From positions 5,394,001 through 5,458,000 of the forward strand of contig JAKULF010000004.1 in NCBI GenBank assembly GCA_022661535.1: DNA of 64,000 nucleotides. The letters run 5' to 3'. The DNA comes from Eutypa lata. Lineage: Eukaryota; Ascomycota; Sordariomycetes; Xylariales; Diatrypaceae. Numbering within the stretch: the first letter of the stretch is position 1; each line of letters opens with the position of its first letter. The notes beneath the pieces were generated by a model. The model did not search any database, had not been told where the DNA came from, and was given only the letters and a program-made list of their open reading frames with translations. Positions 1 to 10,852 of the stretch are shown piece by piece. A program made the position numbers and the translations under genes.

Positions 1-1881
1 TTTCGCCGTTCGGCAGCTGGTTCACCTTGACCCCGATGGTGTCTGAGATGGACGTGGTGATCGCCGAGGTGAGATTCTGCACTGTCACGAGCAAAGCGCC
101 GGCAGATCCCTGATAGGACCTGGGCACGGCAGACGTGATGAAAATCGCGGCGGCCGCGAAGCTCAGGTCGGGACCGAAGGTAGCTAGTGCGACGCCGGGC
201 ATCGATAGCGCCCAGTACGACGTGGTCGGTGTCTGGGGGAGGAAGAAGGCAGGTCCCAGAGAGAAGCAAACCATGCTGGCGATAAATATCCAATGGCCTG
301 GGAAGACGTGCAGCGTCTTGGACACGATGAAAGCAGCCAGGACGCCAACAATGGCGTTAGGAAGGATGTATAAAGCCACCATGATCGGGCTTGCTCCTTG
401 GTAACGTTGCCAGAACTGGATTGCGTAGAACTGCCATGCACCGCCTATGGAAAGAATTTTGTTAGTATGTTGACGAGGACTAGTCAAGTGGCCCCGAACT
501 GCAGCCGTTTGGAGAGTGTACTCACTGTAGCCTCCAAAACCAAGGAAGTACGCTATTAGCAGAGCGGCGAACCCAGGCGTCTTCCAGAGACCGTTCGGAA
601 TTAACGGCCGCGAGACGCGACGCTCCACGAAGGAGAAACCGACAAACATGAGACAGCCCAGGATGATGAGGGAGTACGTATACGGACTCCAGTGGGCGGA
701 AGATCCCTGCGTGAGACCGAACAATACCAGTGCTTTACCACCAGGCCATGTCAGCAATTTATTTCAATGGACAATCAATCGAAGAGATAGAGAAAGGGGG
801 ATGAGCACTCACCACATCCAACAGATGACAAAACTGCCCCCAAGTAATCGAAATTCTTCAGGGATGGTGCGTCGGCATCAGCGCTATCCTTGGCGGGGCT
901 GAGATCCGGCAGCGTAAGCTGGGCGGCGACGGCGCACAAGCCGAGGAAGATGGCGGTGGTCCCGAAGATCCAAGGCAGGTGGGCGCTGAGCGCGCCGCCC
1001 TGAAGACAGCCGATCCAGAAGCCGAGCGGCGAGGCGCCCGCCATGGCCGAGAAGACGCGCGTCTTGCGCAGACCGGGCTTGTAGACGCGGCCCAGGATGC
1101 TCATCGAAGCCGACACGAGGATGCCGACCGACAAGCCCTGCATCGCGCGCGCTACGAAGAACAGGACCCGCAGCTCCGGGCGGATCACGCCGGCCATCAC
1201 CGCGTTCCACGCCGCCTGCCACAGGAACGCGCCGACCATCAGCGGCTTCGGCGGGGCGAGGTCCGCGAGCGACCCGGCGATGATGACGGAGAGCCCGCTC
1301 GCCAGGAGGGACGAGCCGACGAGCCAGGGGGCCTGCGACGCGCTGATGCCCAGGGCGTCGCGGAGGGGGAACTGCGCGACCGTGGCGTGGCCGTACGTCA
1401 GGGAGAAGACGATCTGGCCCGCCGAGCACACGGCGACGAATATGATCTCGGCGAGGAAGTTGGACAGCTCCGGCGGCACGCCCTGCGAGATGGGATCGGT
1501 CGGGCTGCCGGCCTCGCCCTCCAGGCCGGCGTGCGAAGGCCGGCGGTGGCCCGCAAAGCTCTCGGCTCGCCTGCTGCGGATGACGCTGAGCTCCAGCATC
1601 GGGTCCGGCATCACCTCGTCGCGGTCCGTTATGTCATGCGACGGGCGCTGCAGCGGGCTCTGCCTAAGCGCCTTGGCTAGCGCTTTGCGGTCAATCGGCC
1701 CATGGTCGCGGCGGGAAGCAGGGCCTAGTAATGGATCGGGCGAAGCGACGCCAGAGGGGACAGGGCCCGTGTCTAAGGGGCTGGGGGCATCTAAGCTGAT
1801 TTCAGGAATCATGGTGCTCATGATGCTATTACGGTCAGCACTCGGCTGTGAATTTTCAAGGCTAGTAATAGACGATTTCAT
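1..1881 (-). CDS. DHA2-type MFS drug/small-molecule transporter, 3' part outside window
   Basis: A major facilitator exporter of the plasma or vacuolar membrane; the substrate cannot be told from sequence. Three exons fit: 1881-813, 732-526 and 444-1, with introns 733-812 and 445-525. The splices join smoothly (SVGC then ALVLFG; FGGYS then GAWQFYA). After a roughly 150-residue hydrophilic N-terminus come hydrophobic segments with family-typical stretches: RAMQGLSVGILVSASMSILG in the first half, and in the second half FWQRYQGASPIMVALYILPN, as in fungal DHA2 proteins like yeast YOR378W. The frame is still open at base 1, so the C-terminus is missing. The first ATG of the frame was used as start; a second Met lies about 20 codons in. 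No stop interrupts it, unlike the next two genes. Confidence 0.88.
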
Positions 1882-2518
1882 TGTTGCGATGTTCAGGTTC
1901 GCCTTTCTCCCATGGTAGTTACTTGGTTAGCGGAGCGGTGAGTTCGCTTCGCCACGATGTCGCAAGTTGCAACTGGGGATTTGGTGGGGTTTAAATCATC
2001 ATTATCTAGTTACCTATCTATCTCCCTCACGATATCGGAGGCAGGAAATCTTTTGCTGTGCATTCGATCATGTGATAAGGCCCGGTTCTAGATTGAGTTT
2101 TTTCATGGTTGGCTCTGCGGCACACGTCATATGACTAAAAATCTGAAAAACTAAATACTTAGAGCTCTGGGATGGAACAAGTTTCGTGTTCCACCTTTTT
2201 TTCTTCTTCACCGACGCCGCTGACCAACCCGCTACTGTATGATGTGGTGGACAACTCAATGCCAACCAGCTCCGTATTCAGGAGGATATTTGATAACACC
2301 TGGTACTGTATTTTCAGTCATATAATACTAGAGGCCCTCTTCTTATTCTATTTCAATCCTCTCCGACGACGTCCTCTATCGTGAGATGACCCATATTTAC
2401 TTGCGGAGGAGGCCAGCGTCATTGAATTTGTATTTCTCTTCTTCGTCCTGTATCAATCCAAAGTTAGGTAACGTAGACTTAACCAGTCAAAATAGTAAAT
2501 AAAATAGGAATTGCATAC
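1882..2518. other. Intergenic: 5' side of the transporter, 3' side of the lyase
   Basis: No convincing coding sequence. It must hold the promoter of the leftward transporter and the terminator of the leftward lyase-like gene. Only short chance frames are present. Confidence 0.5.
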
Positions 2519-3616
2519 TCAGTACTTGTTGAATCCAACACCTTCGCACTCTTCAGCGTAAGATAAAATCATCGGTGGTGCGCCGACTGTCATACTCTGC
2601 TTCAGAGCTTCCAAGGTCTCTCGAATGCTCTTCAGCTTAGCCGCAACCAGAGTCCAGGGGTACGCAACAGCACAGAAGCCAATCTCTGCGAGATCCTTGG
2701 CGGACAGATTTTCGGTTTTGCCGCCTTCAATAACTAATAGCAATAGATCGTCAATAACATATCTAGTTGGTAAAGCTTGGCATTAGCACTTACTATTGGC
2801 AAACACCGGCATGTTTAGCTCTTCGACACATTTTCTCATTGACTCGCGGTCGGGCAAAGCTTCGATGAAGACAGCATCTATCCCAATCTTCTTGAACTCG
2901 TGCGCCCTCGCCATCGCCTCTTCCTAGCCATGAATTAAAGCATCTGTTCGGGCCAGCACAAAAATGTCCTTACCCTCATCTCTGGCGTCGCAGGCTGCTT
3001 GAATCCGAGCAAATGCCTCGCCGCGAGTAACGACCGCCTTTCCCTTGGTGTGTCCGCAGCCTTTATTCAGGTTAGTCAAATCATGAGCATATAATTATGA
3101 AGATCGCCGGTTGTTCTTACGCTTCGGCCAAGTTTGGTCTTCAATCATGATGCCCGCGGCGCCGGCATCCGCATAACACTGTACCGTCCGCTTGACGTTC
3201 ATCGGGCTGCCGTAGCCGGTATCACCATCAGCCATGACAGGGACGGTGGTCTGGTGGACGGCCTCCTGGATCTTGTCGCACATCTCGGCCATGGCGATGT
3301 ATCCGGTATCGGGCAAGCCGTAGGCACTCGCGACTGGGTAGCCCGCGAGGAATATCATGGGGAAGCCGGCTTCCTCGACCAAGCGGGACGAGAGGCCATC
3401 GTACGAACAGCAGTGGGCGAGGATCTTGGAAGGGTCTTTCGCAGCGTCAAGCATCATAGTGCGCAGTCTTGAGGCTTGCAGGGCCGGGATCTTGCCCCGG
3501 ACGCTGGTCAACGTTAGGTTGACATCTTCGGTCTTTCCCGAAACGCCGGGCTTGGTGTTGACAGGTCGGTCGAACTTGAAAGGGTACGGGACGGTGTTGA
3601 CGATGGATTTCGACAT
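2519..3616 (-). pseudogene. Isocitrate lyase/PEP mutase-family gene with a premature stop
   Basis: Three exons (3616-3121, 3060-2794, 2733-2519) with two 60 bp introns add up to exactly 326 codons, the usual length of fungal oxaloacetate hydrolase, methylisocitrate lyase-like or dimethylmalate lyase-like enzymes. Family marks in order: SYDGLSSRLVEEAGF; MADGDTGYGSP (metal-binding acidic loop); IEDQ; KRCGH, built exactly across intron 1 (the Cys is the catalytic acid in lyases, so a C-C lyase rather than a phosphonomutase); LARTDA; FANIIEGGKTE. Codon 211 (2924-2926) is TAG where the family has HGW-EEA, i.e. TGG changed to TAG. Treating that stretch as an intron does not work: it would remove LARTDA and shift the frame. 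Either a recent pseudogene, a sequence error, or a shortened product lacking the last third. It shares a 617 bp promoter region with the divergent permease. Confidence 0.75.
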
Positions 3617-4233
3617 TGTGACAAGTTTCAAGGAGGTGGAATTTGTCGTTTCAACGGAGGATCTGTAAATTGGGTATAGGAGTGTGATGAGAATCAGTAG
3701 TTTATAGCAACGCGTGTTTGACTATAACAATCTCCTTGATCACGACATTAAGAACAATTGATGATTTATTATATATCTGAGCGTGAAACTCTGTTCCGGA
3801 AAGAATATCAACCCCTCGGAGTTCTACTCCAGTGGTTTTCGGATACCCCAGGAATGCCACGGATAATCATACCTTCGGAAATTTCACTAACCGGAGCTAT
3901 TTCCCCACACGCTAAACTATGGGGAAGCGCAAAGGGGGGGGCGGAAAGTGGTCCCGGTAGTTGATATGTGTAGATGGGTGGTATCGGAGCGCATGAATTT
4001 CCAAGCAAATCACTGCTGAGTATATATCCCCCATCGCATTGGCTGAAGAGACTGTTGTCTCGGTCATTACCTTTCTTAGACTCTCCCCAAACTTAAAAAG
4101 GCCTGCTCTGGCCACTTGCCTTGAGGAGAAGAGAAGTTTTGTTCTTTACAACTCAAACATATTCTCTTCTTCTTCTTCCTCTTTCAATAACACCACTTCT
4201 GTAATCACCTGAGCCAGGACTCGGTTGGACATC
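3617..4233. promoter_or_regulatory. Shared divergent promoter region
   Basis: The 617 bp between two head-to-head genes, the lyase-like gene leftward and the Dal5-type permease rightward. A pyrimidine-rich tract (about 4160-4187) lies just upstream of the permease ATG, as is common near fungal transcription starts. No specific operator could be assigned. Confidence 0.45.
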
Positions 4234-5973
4234 ATGCCGGATATTGAAAATGCCAAACCCTTCTCGCAGGAATTCGAGACCCAAGACAAGCCGGACGAGA
4301 CCCAAGACAAGCCGGACGAGACACAAATACTTGTCGATGCGAGTGAACAAGTACGTATTCGCAAAAAGGTAGTGGCAATATATAGCTAGTAACAAATAGA
4401 TATACACTAAGAATCTCTCAGTTTGACCGACACATGCTACCGATAGTGTGCGTCCTTTACGTCCTATCATACCTTGACCGGGGCAACATTGGGAATGCGA
4501 AGACCGCTGGGATCTTACCGGGTGTTGGGCTGAGCGATACCGACTGGGTCTGGGTCCTCCAAGCCTTTTACATCTGCTATGTCCTGTTCGAATGGACACA
4601 GCTCTTCTAGAAGATATTGCCTGCGCACATCTATGTTGCTACACTATGTCTTCTGTAAGTCTTCAACATCTAGTTCTCCATATACGTATTATTCAGGGTG
4701 TCAACTTGCTAAACACGCACGAACTCGAACAGATGGGGTACAGTTGCCATGTGCACTGGTGCTGTGCAAAACCACGCAGGCCTAATAGCATGCAGAGCCT
4801 TCCTCGGTATTTTCGAAGCCGCCTTTGGTGCTGGTGCTCCCTATTTCCTATCTTTGTTCTACCAAAGGCGTGAGCTAGGAAAGCGTGTTTCTCTGTTGCT
4901 AGGAATGTCACCATTAGCCAATTGCTTTGCGTCGGCCTTTGCATACGGCATCTTACAAATCAAGGGATCTGTGGAGTCTTGGCGCTTGCTGTTCATCATC
5001 GGTACGTGCTAGTTACTATATATATTTGTGGACGAAATGATACTAATAATGCGACGCCAGAGGGTGCCCCTACTGTTGCTTTTGCGCTCCTCGTATTCTT
5101 CTTTCTCCCCGATTCTCCCGGTACAGCTAAGTTTCTTACCGAGGAGGAAAGAGCCAACTCAGTCTCGCGCCTTGAGACTGTGGACACGACGGCGAAGTCC
5201 AAAGTCAGCTGGAAGCAAATCGCTGCTGGTCTGACCGACTACCAGAACTATGTGCACACTCTCATCCACTTCAGCTGCAACTATTCGTTTGCCGGGTTAT
5301 CCAACTTCCTGCCAACCCTCGTCAGAGACATGGGCTACTCGTCCGTGGATGCTCAAGGCCTGACCGCGCCAGCGTACTTCACTTCCTTCCTACTCTATGT
5401 CTTTGCTACGTGAGTCTCTGACAGGTACGGCAAGAGAGGCTTTGTAGTTGCAGGCTTTGCATCTGTAGGTACCATTGGCTACCTTCTTCTTGCCGTCATA
5501 GAAGACGAAACCAAGACTAGTGTGCGATATGCTGCCATCTGGCTCGCAGTGTGTGGTATCTTCCCGGCTCTCAGTATCAACATGACCTGGCCTCTCAACA
5601 ACCAAGGAGGTGACTCCAAGAAAGGGGCTGGGCTTGGGCTCCTGGCCACGTTTGGTCAATGGTCCTCTTTCGTCAGCAGTGCATTATTTCCTGAAACCGA
5701 TGCGTAAATCTCAAAACAAAAACTCCTCACGCTTCGGCCCTTTGTAACTATGGGAAACGCTAACATTCGATCCACAGGCCTTTCTACCTCCGTGGTACAG
5801 CCACAGGATGTGGGCTGACTGGGTTGATCGTCATTCTCGCGCTAGGCCTGCATTTTAAGCTTGAGCATGAGAACAAGAAACGCGACCGATTGTACGGGCC
5901 GGTTGAGGAGAATGTCCATATTGATGTTACCGCGGGCGGCGACAAGAACACTTCATTCCGGTACTTGACCTAA
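4234..5973 (+). pseudogene. Dal5-type (allantoate/anion:H+ symporter) MFS permease with two in-frame stops
   Basis: Five exons (4234-4350, 4422-4654, 4733-5001, 5061-5703, 5778-5973) give exactly 486 codons, the normal length for this family. The four introns have good GT/AG ends and keep the family sequence continuous across each junction. Hallmarks: LPIVCVLYVLSYLDRGNIGNA (TM1), AFYICYVLFEW, CTGAVQN, FEAAFGAGAPYFLSLFYQRR, WRLLFIIEG, SDRYGKRGF, WPLNNQGG. Such carriers import organic anions or nitrogenous acids. Codon 102 (4608-4610) is TAG and codon 324 (5411-5413) is TGA. Both stand where relatives have Trp (LFW-KILP, ATW-VSDR), so both are TGG point changes. The rest of the frame and all splice sites are intact, so the loss looks recent. 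The N-terminus has a 21 bp tandem duplication (ETQDKPD twice). Confidence 0.82.
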
Positions 5974-6695
5974 ATAAATGAAATATCGCGGCACACGGCA
6001 TTCGGGTTGTGTGTAGAGGTGGTTGTTTGTTTGTTTGTTTATTCCGTTGTAAATATCAGACCCAGTCATTACCGCTGTACCTAACTCACCCATCATCCGC
6101 TCTTTGATAAAACAAAAATAGTTTGAGTTGCCATGGTTGTTGTTGTTTGTTATATCTGATGTAGATCTTAAGGTAACGATCAACATCTGTTGCTGATAGA
6201 GGGTGAAATGCTCTTTAATAGAAATTGTTCGCTCTTACATGAGAAGCCAGAAGAGTGAAGGTATCGTATGACTTGACCCAGATGCCTACTGATTCGAATT
6301 AGAATCGCGGCCTGTGCTTCAGGGGTTGAGTTGCCTCCACTATCCGTGGCATTCCGACGGTTGCCGACCCCGCATTTCAAATGAGGCCCCTAATTGCCGT
6401 ATGGGGCATCTATTGAGGCTAGCTAACGGCTGTGACCTTGAACACGTCATCTGTGTCTCGAGCAGTGCTGGAGATGTCTCGGTTGGTCTATCAACTACCT
6501 AACCGAGGCAAGTAAAGTGAACAATGCGTACCTACTGAGGTACCAGTAAAGTAAATTTAACTACAGCCAATTGGCACCATCGATTGTATTCAACGAAAGA
6601 TAATAAAGAATTGGTCTTGTCCATGAGAGAGGCTTTGTTAATCTTTCCGGCGTCCTCCACTACTTTCCGAAGTCTGAGTAATTGCAATAATCTCA
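5974..6695. other. Intergenic between permease and regulator
   Basis: 722 bp with a short (TTTG)n run at about 6024-6040 and no supportable gene. It carries the permease 3' end and the promoter of the Zn2Cys6 regulator. Confidence 0.5.
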
Positions 6696-9360
6696 ATGGA
6701 TCCCAACCAGGCGCCCGCGGGCAGCGTCGGGTCCGACAAGACAGGGGCGGACCCGCAAGGCTTTCATAGGGCTTACAAAGGTTGGAATTCCACCGATTAA
6801 CGAAGGTGAACTCCGGGCAGTGGGCTGACATCAGTCGTTCATCCAACAGCATGCATGCAATGTCGCAAAAGAAAGACAAAATGCTCTGTGACCGCTGAGG
6901 ATTACGCTTCTGGCTTGCCATGCGCAAGATGTCGCCGCGAGATGCGGAAATGCGATTTCCCCACCGAGCGATACGGCATCCCACGGCGCCAGACGAATAA
7001 TTCACGATGTAAGGAACATATAATCCCCTCATGGAATAGGTCTCACTGATCAAATGAACCTCAAGGCACCCAAATACAGCCAGGTCAAGATCCACGTAGA
7101 GGTAGCAATGCTCGTACCAGTCGGCCCACCACGGCCAACGATGATTCAACTGCGCAGTCGTCGTACCGTGAAAGTAGATTTCCACAACCATCAGGAGTAT
7201 CGCCAATCTCACTAGGTGACGAGAGCAATGCCAGTCACTCAACTGAGCGTCGTGGCTCTGCAGTTCCGGTAACCATAGCGGACTCCATGATACGGACAGC
7301 TGTATCGAATGGCAACGATGCCTTGAATCTGTTATTTGAGGCGGCCCATCACGAGTCGCATACTGCGGGAAGCCAGAGTCTTGCAGCAAATGTTGATGAT
7401 AGCACAGTTACTAGCAGCCTTGGTGGCGAGACTCTTCGGAATGCAACAGACCGGTCTTCTCCCAATCGTTCAAATCCTTATACTATCTCCGAATTGCCCA
7501 TCGACCTTATAGAGACTTGGAATGCCTACCGCTTCGTGAAGATGGGCTGGTTTTCTGCCGAAGAGGCCGTTACATACGTTGACTTGTAAGTCATTTCCCG
7601 TGATGTGAGAAGTACTTGTCTAATCATCTTAGGTTCTTCCGGAATATGTCGCCATTAACACCCATACTAGATGACTTCTACGCTGACCATACCAATCATT
7701 ATCACCTAGTTGCATCGGATCCAATGTTATGCTGCACTATCTTGACTATCTCATCACGGTATCACACTTTACCCCTCCCAGGTGGCCATTCAAGAGGCCA
7801 TCTAATCCACCAGCGCCTCTGGGACCACTGCCAAAATCTCCTGATGAGAATAGTCCTCGGACAAGAAAAGGGCTCCAAGGCTAAGACTCGGACATTAGGC
7901 TCTATTGAGGCCTTGTTGCTATTAACAGAATGGCAGCCGCGAGCTCTCCACGTACCTTCTGTTGCTGATGGCTGGGACTCCGATGCCATGTTAACCCATA
8001 AAGATAGGCGAGACCATGGTGGAGCAAACGTCGCCAACCCTTCGCGTGGGAGGTGGCTTGAAGATGTTATCATTCCGGCAAGAAGATTCGATAGAATGTC
8101 GTCCATGGTTCTCGGTTGCGCCATGACTCTTGCTAATGAGCTTGGCGTTTTCGACCCCGAGACCCAAGAAGACACCCTTACAGATGCTTCTTGTGAATTC
8201 GACAGAAGATACAGCCGTCGGCGCACTTCAATTGCCACCCTCCTATACTTGTATCAGGAGCACCTCTCTTCAAGGTTAGGCCTCAAGTCGATGATGCCTC
8301 AGAGTATTAGTCACAGCATCATCCCGGGTGGCTCGTTGAAAAGCACCTCCTACGAGAACGGAGAATGGAGCTCTTTCATGACTGCTTCCACCGAGCTCAC
8401 AAAGATTGTGCGATCAATCACAGACGTCCTATTTCCCTCCCCCGTGATCACGAAGCATCTTTTACAGAGTGGTCGCTACATTAGTATGATTGAGCATTTT
8501 CGCTCCCTGTTATCGAATTGGGAAGCCAGGTATTTGAAATCACCATGTAAGCATACCCGATGAGCACTCAAACGAACGAATGAACGATAAAAATTGACCA
8601 CCGGTGATTAGGTACTGCAAATACCAACTTCCAGGATATGCTTGAAGTCGAATACCAGAGCGCCATGGTCTACACAAATTCGCTAGGTTTACAGGCCATA
8701 GTAGAAAGGACACTAGCTGAACCGGATTCAGGTCCAGGTCGAGGTCAATTCAATCTTAGTTCCACAGACTACAGCTTCGTACAGGGTGTCGTAGACGGCT
8801 GCTTAGAAACATTGCAAATCGCGGTAAAGCTACGGGAAAGGGGCGCGCTTGACTATGCACCAGTGAGCATATTCTTGCGCATCACCACGGCGTCTATATT
8901 CTTGATCAAGGGGCTAGGCGTCGGGGCAAGTACCACCAAGCTCAGGCATTCATTGGACGTCCTCACGCGGGCAACAGCGGCTCTCCGGACAGGAAAGCCT
9001 GATGACCTGCATCTAGGACCGAAATACGCAACCCTACTGGAGATGTATGTCATTAGGCTGCGGGAGAATTTTATCCCAGCAGCCGGACCTCCTCGCTTTG
9101 TCACAACTCGGCCCGCATCCGTGGAGCGGCAGTTTCCCCAGGATGCTGATAATAACTTGGAAGAATGGCAGATGAACTCTGCGGAGAAGCTGCCGGGGCT
9201 GGAGTCGATGGATATGGGAGACGTCCTTGGCGGCATGGATGAGAGCTGGTTGTCCCTACCTTTAGATCCTTCCCTTGTGCCATTCGCCCCAGATGATCCC
9301 CAGGGCTTTCAGTGGCTAGGGGATGGCTCCTTGGATTTTATGTGGAACTTGGAGATTTAA
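6696..9360 (+). CDS. Zn2Cys6 binuclear-cluster transcription factor
   Basis: A nuclear DNA-binding regulator. Five exons (6696-6780, 6850-7008, 7066-7585, 7633-8546, 8612-9360) total 809 codons, so 808 residues, in frame throughout. The zinc cluster is at about residues 29-60: CMQCRKRKTKC, then CARCRREMRKC. This is the six-Cys Gal4 pattern with a somewhat long, Ala/Gly-containing middle loop. A Ser-rich linker follows, then a fungal-specific middle homology region (WFSAEEAVTYVDLFFRNMSP, with SDPMLCCTILTISSRYH) and an acidic, Trp- and Leu-rich C-terminus that could activate transcription. The first intron splits the domain just before its first Cys, as in many such genes. It lies downstream of the decayed permease in the same direction and may once have controlled that block; this is inference. 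I could not assign it to a named regulator. Confidence 0.9.
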
Positions 9361-9872
9361 TAAGTACAGAAGTATGTCCCTAAATTAAACTAGTTACAGT
9401 ATAGTTATCGGCTTACGAGATGAACGTCCTCAAATCCTAGTATTCCAGGCGTGCTTTCGAAAACCGGATAGTCGAACGTGATTATGCATCACCCAGTTTG
9501 CTCCAAATGTCTATTCCAGGATGTATGGTCTGGTCACCTATATTCATTTCGGTGTATTGCAGAAAGGTTCTAGATAGGAAGCATTTTGTGCATCTAACAT
9601 GCCGAAAAATGGCGTATTTTCCCATGCATGAAAATGCCGTTGGTCTTGTAACAGTTATGAGCCACACAATGTAGCTATTTTTAGTGGTCCTATAGGGAGA
9701 CACTATAAGTAATGCCAGGCAGCCGGGGTCCACAGCGTCACATAACCGCCCACTAATCGCTCCCTTCTTTTCCATACCTATAGCACGGTAATAGCCACCA
9801 CTTCCAGGCATAGAATATGAAACCCGACAATTCAGTCTACTTGCATGCCCAGCTACTTGCCTAGGTAGAAAG
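9361..9872. other. Intergenic, 512 bp
   Basis: No supportable gene. It contains the terminator of the regulator and the promoter of the hydrolase. Confidence 0.45.
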
Positions 9873-10793
9873 ATGGCGACAGACTATCCAGATCCCCTGA
9901 TTATTCCACCGCTCTCCCAACCTCACAAACAGACATTCATCATCCTTCACGGACGTGGCTCGTCTGGCGAGAAGTTCGGTCCAGCTCTTCTCAATACTCC
10001 CATCTCAACATCGAACTCACCCCCAAACACTGCTCCTACCACTCTGGCGTCCGCCTTTCCACATGCCCGTTTCGTGTTTCCAAGCGCTGCTCGCCGTCGC
10101 GCTGCTATCTATCGGAGAGCTTACACCCACCAGTGGTTTGACAACTGGAAACTTGATCCTCCAGCCACGGAGCGAGAAGAGCTGCAAGAGCCTGGTCTCC
10201 GCGAAACAACAGCATACCTACACGAGCTCCTACACCGTGAAATCGAGCAAGTCAGCGGTGGGGCTAGAAATGTCGTCTTAGGAGGGCTTAGCCAGGGCCA
10301 AGCTGCTGCGTTGACTGCGCTGCTACTATGGGAGGGAGACGGTCTTGCTGCTGCGTTTGGAATGTGCGGGTGGCTTCCCTACACCGTACGGCTGACAGGG
10401 CAGTTAGAGCTACCTGAGAACGAGGCCCAGCTGGATGATGAGGACTCATTCGACCCATTTCAAAGAGATGACGAGAGCGATGAAGCTAAGGGTCAGGATA
10501 GCATCTCTGACCCGGCTTCCAGAGCAGTTTCCTGGCTACGTGATGAAATCCAAGTATACCGGCAGGAAAATGAAACTCGGATGAACTTCCAAGATACTCC
10601 ATTGTTCCTAGGACACGGTACGGAAGACGAAAAGGTCAATATTCTCCTAGGACGTGGGGCTTCTTCTTGTTTGCGTGGTCTAGGTATGCGAGTGTGCTGG
10701 CGCGAATATCAGGGTCTTCAACATTGGTATTCAGGAGACATGTTATGGGATATTGTAGATTTTATACGGACGGAGGCGAGATGGGACATTTAG
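9873..10793 (+). CDS. Acyl-protein thioesterase / carboxylesterase-like alpha/beta hydrolase
   Basis: A single-exon, 306-residue serine hydrolase of the phospholipase/carboxylesterase (APT) family, likely cytosolic. Visible marks: the oxyanion-loop HGRGSSGEKF near residue 28, the GLSQG nucleophile elbow (GxSxG) near 138-142, the acid in HGTEDEKV near 250, and the catalytic His in LQHWY near 287. An acidic insert (about 190-215, EDSFDPFQRDDESDEAK) makes it longer than the usual 220-240-residue thioesterases. This insert is seen in a fungal subgroup whose substrates are not known to me. The ATG at 9873 is the first in frame and leads directly into the conserved core. No signal peptide is apparent. 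Confidence 0.85.
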   Translation: MATDYPDPLIIPPLSQPHKQTFIILHGRGSSGEKFGPALLNTPISTSNSPPNTAPTTLASAFPHARFVFPSAARRRAAIYRRAYTHQWFDNWKLDPPATEREELQEPGLRETTAYLHELLHREIEQVSGGARNVVLGGLSQGQAAALTALLLWEGDGLAAAFGMCGWLPYTVRLTGQLELPENEAQLDDEDSFDPFQRDDESDEAKGQDSISDPASRAVSWLRDEIQVYRQENETRMNFQDTPLFLGHGTEDEKVNILLGRGASSCLRGLGMRVCWREYQGLQHWYSGDMLWDIVDFIRTEARWDI

Positions 10794-10852
10794 AGCCTAA
10801 GGAGGGAAATCCTAACCTTTAATTAATAGATACGAACTGTTGGTATTAGTTT

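Noticed and set aside
979..1918. Long plus-strand frames of 233 and 273 codons
   Set aside because: Mirror frames of the GC-rich transporter exon; composition is Arg/Ala-rich with no family features.
2890..2975. Hidden 50 bp intron (GTAAGG to TAG) removing the lyase stop codon
   Set aside because: It would delete the conserved LARTDA motif and leave the rest out of frame.
6532..7389. 285-codon minus-strand frame
   Set aside because: Antisense to the zinc-cluster exons of the Zn2Cys6 regulator, whose own model is complete.
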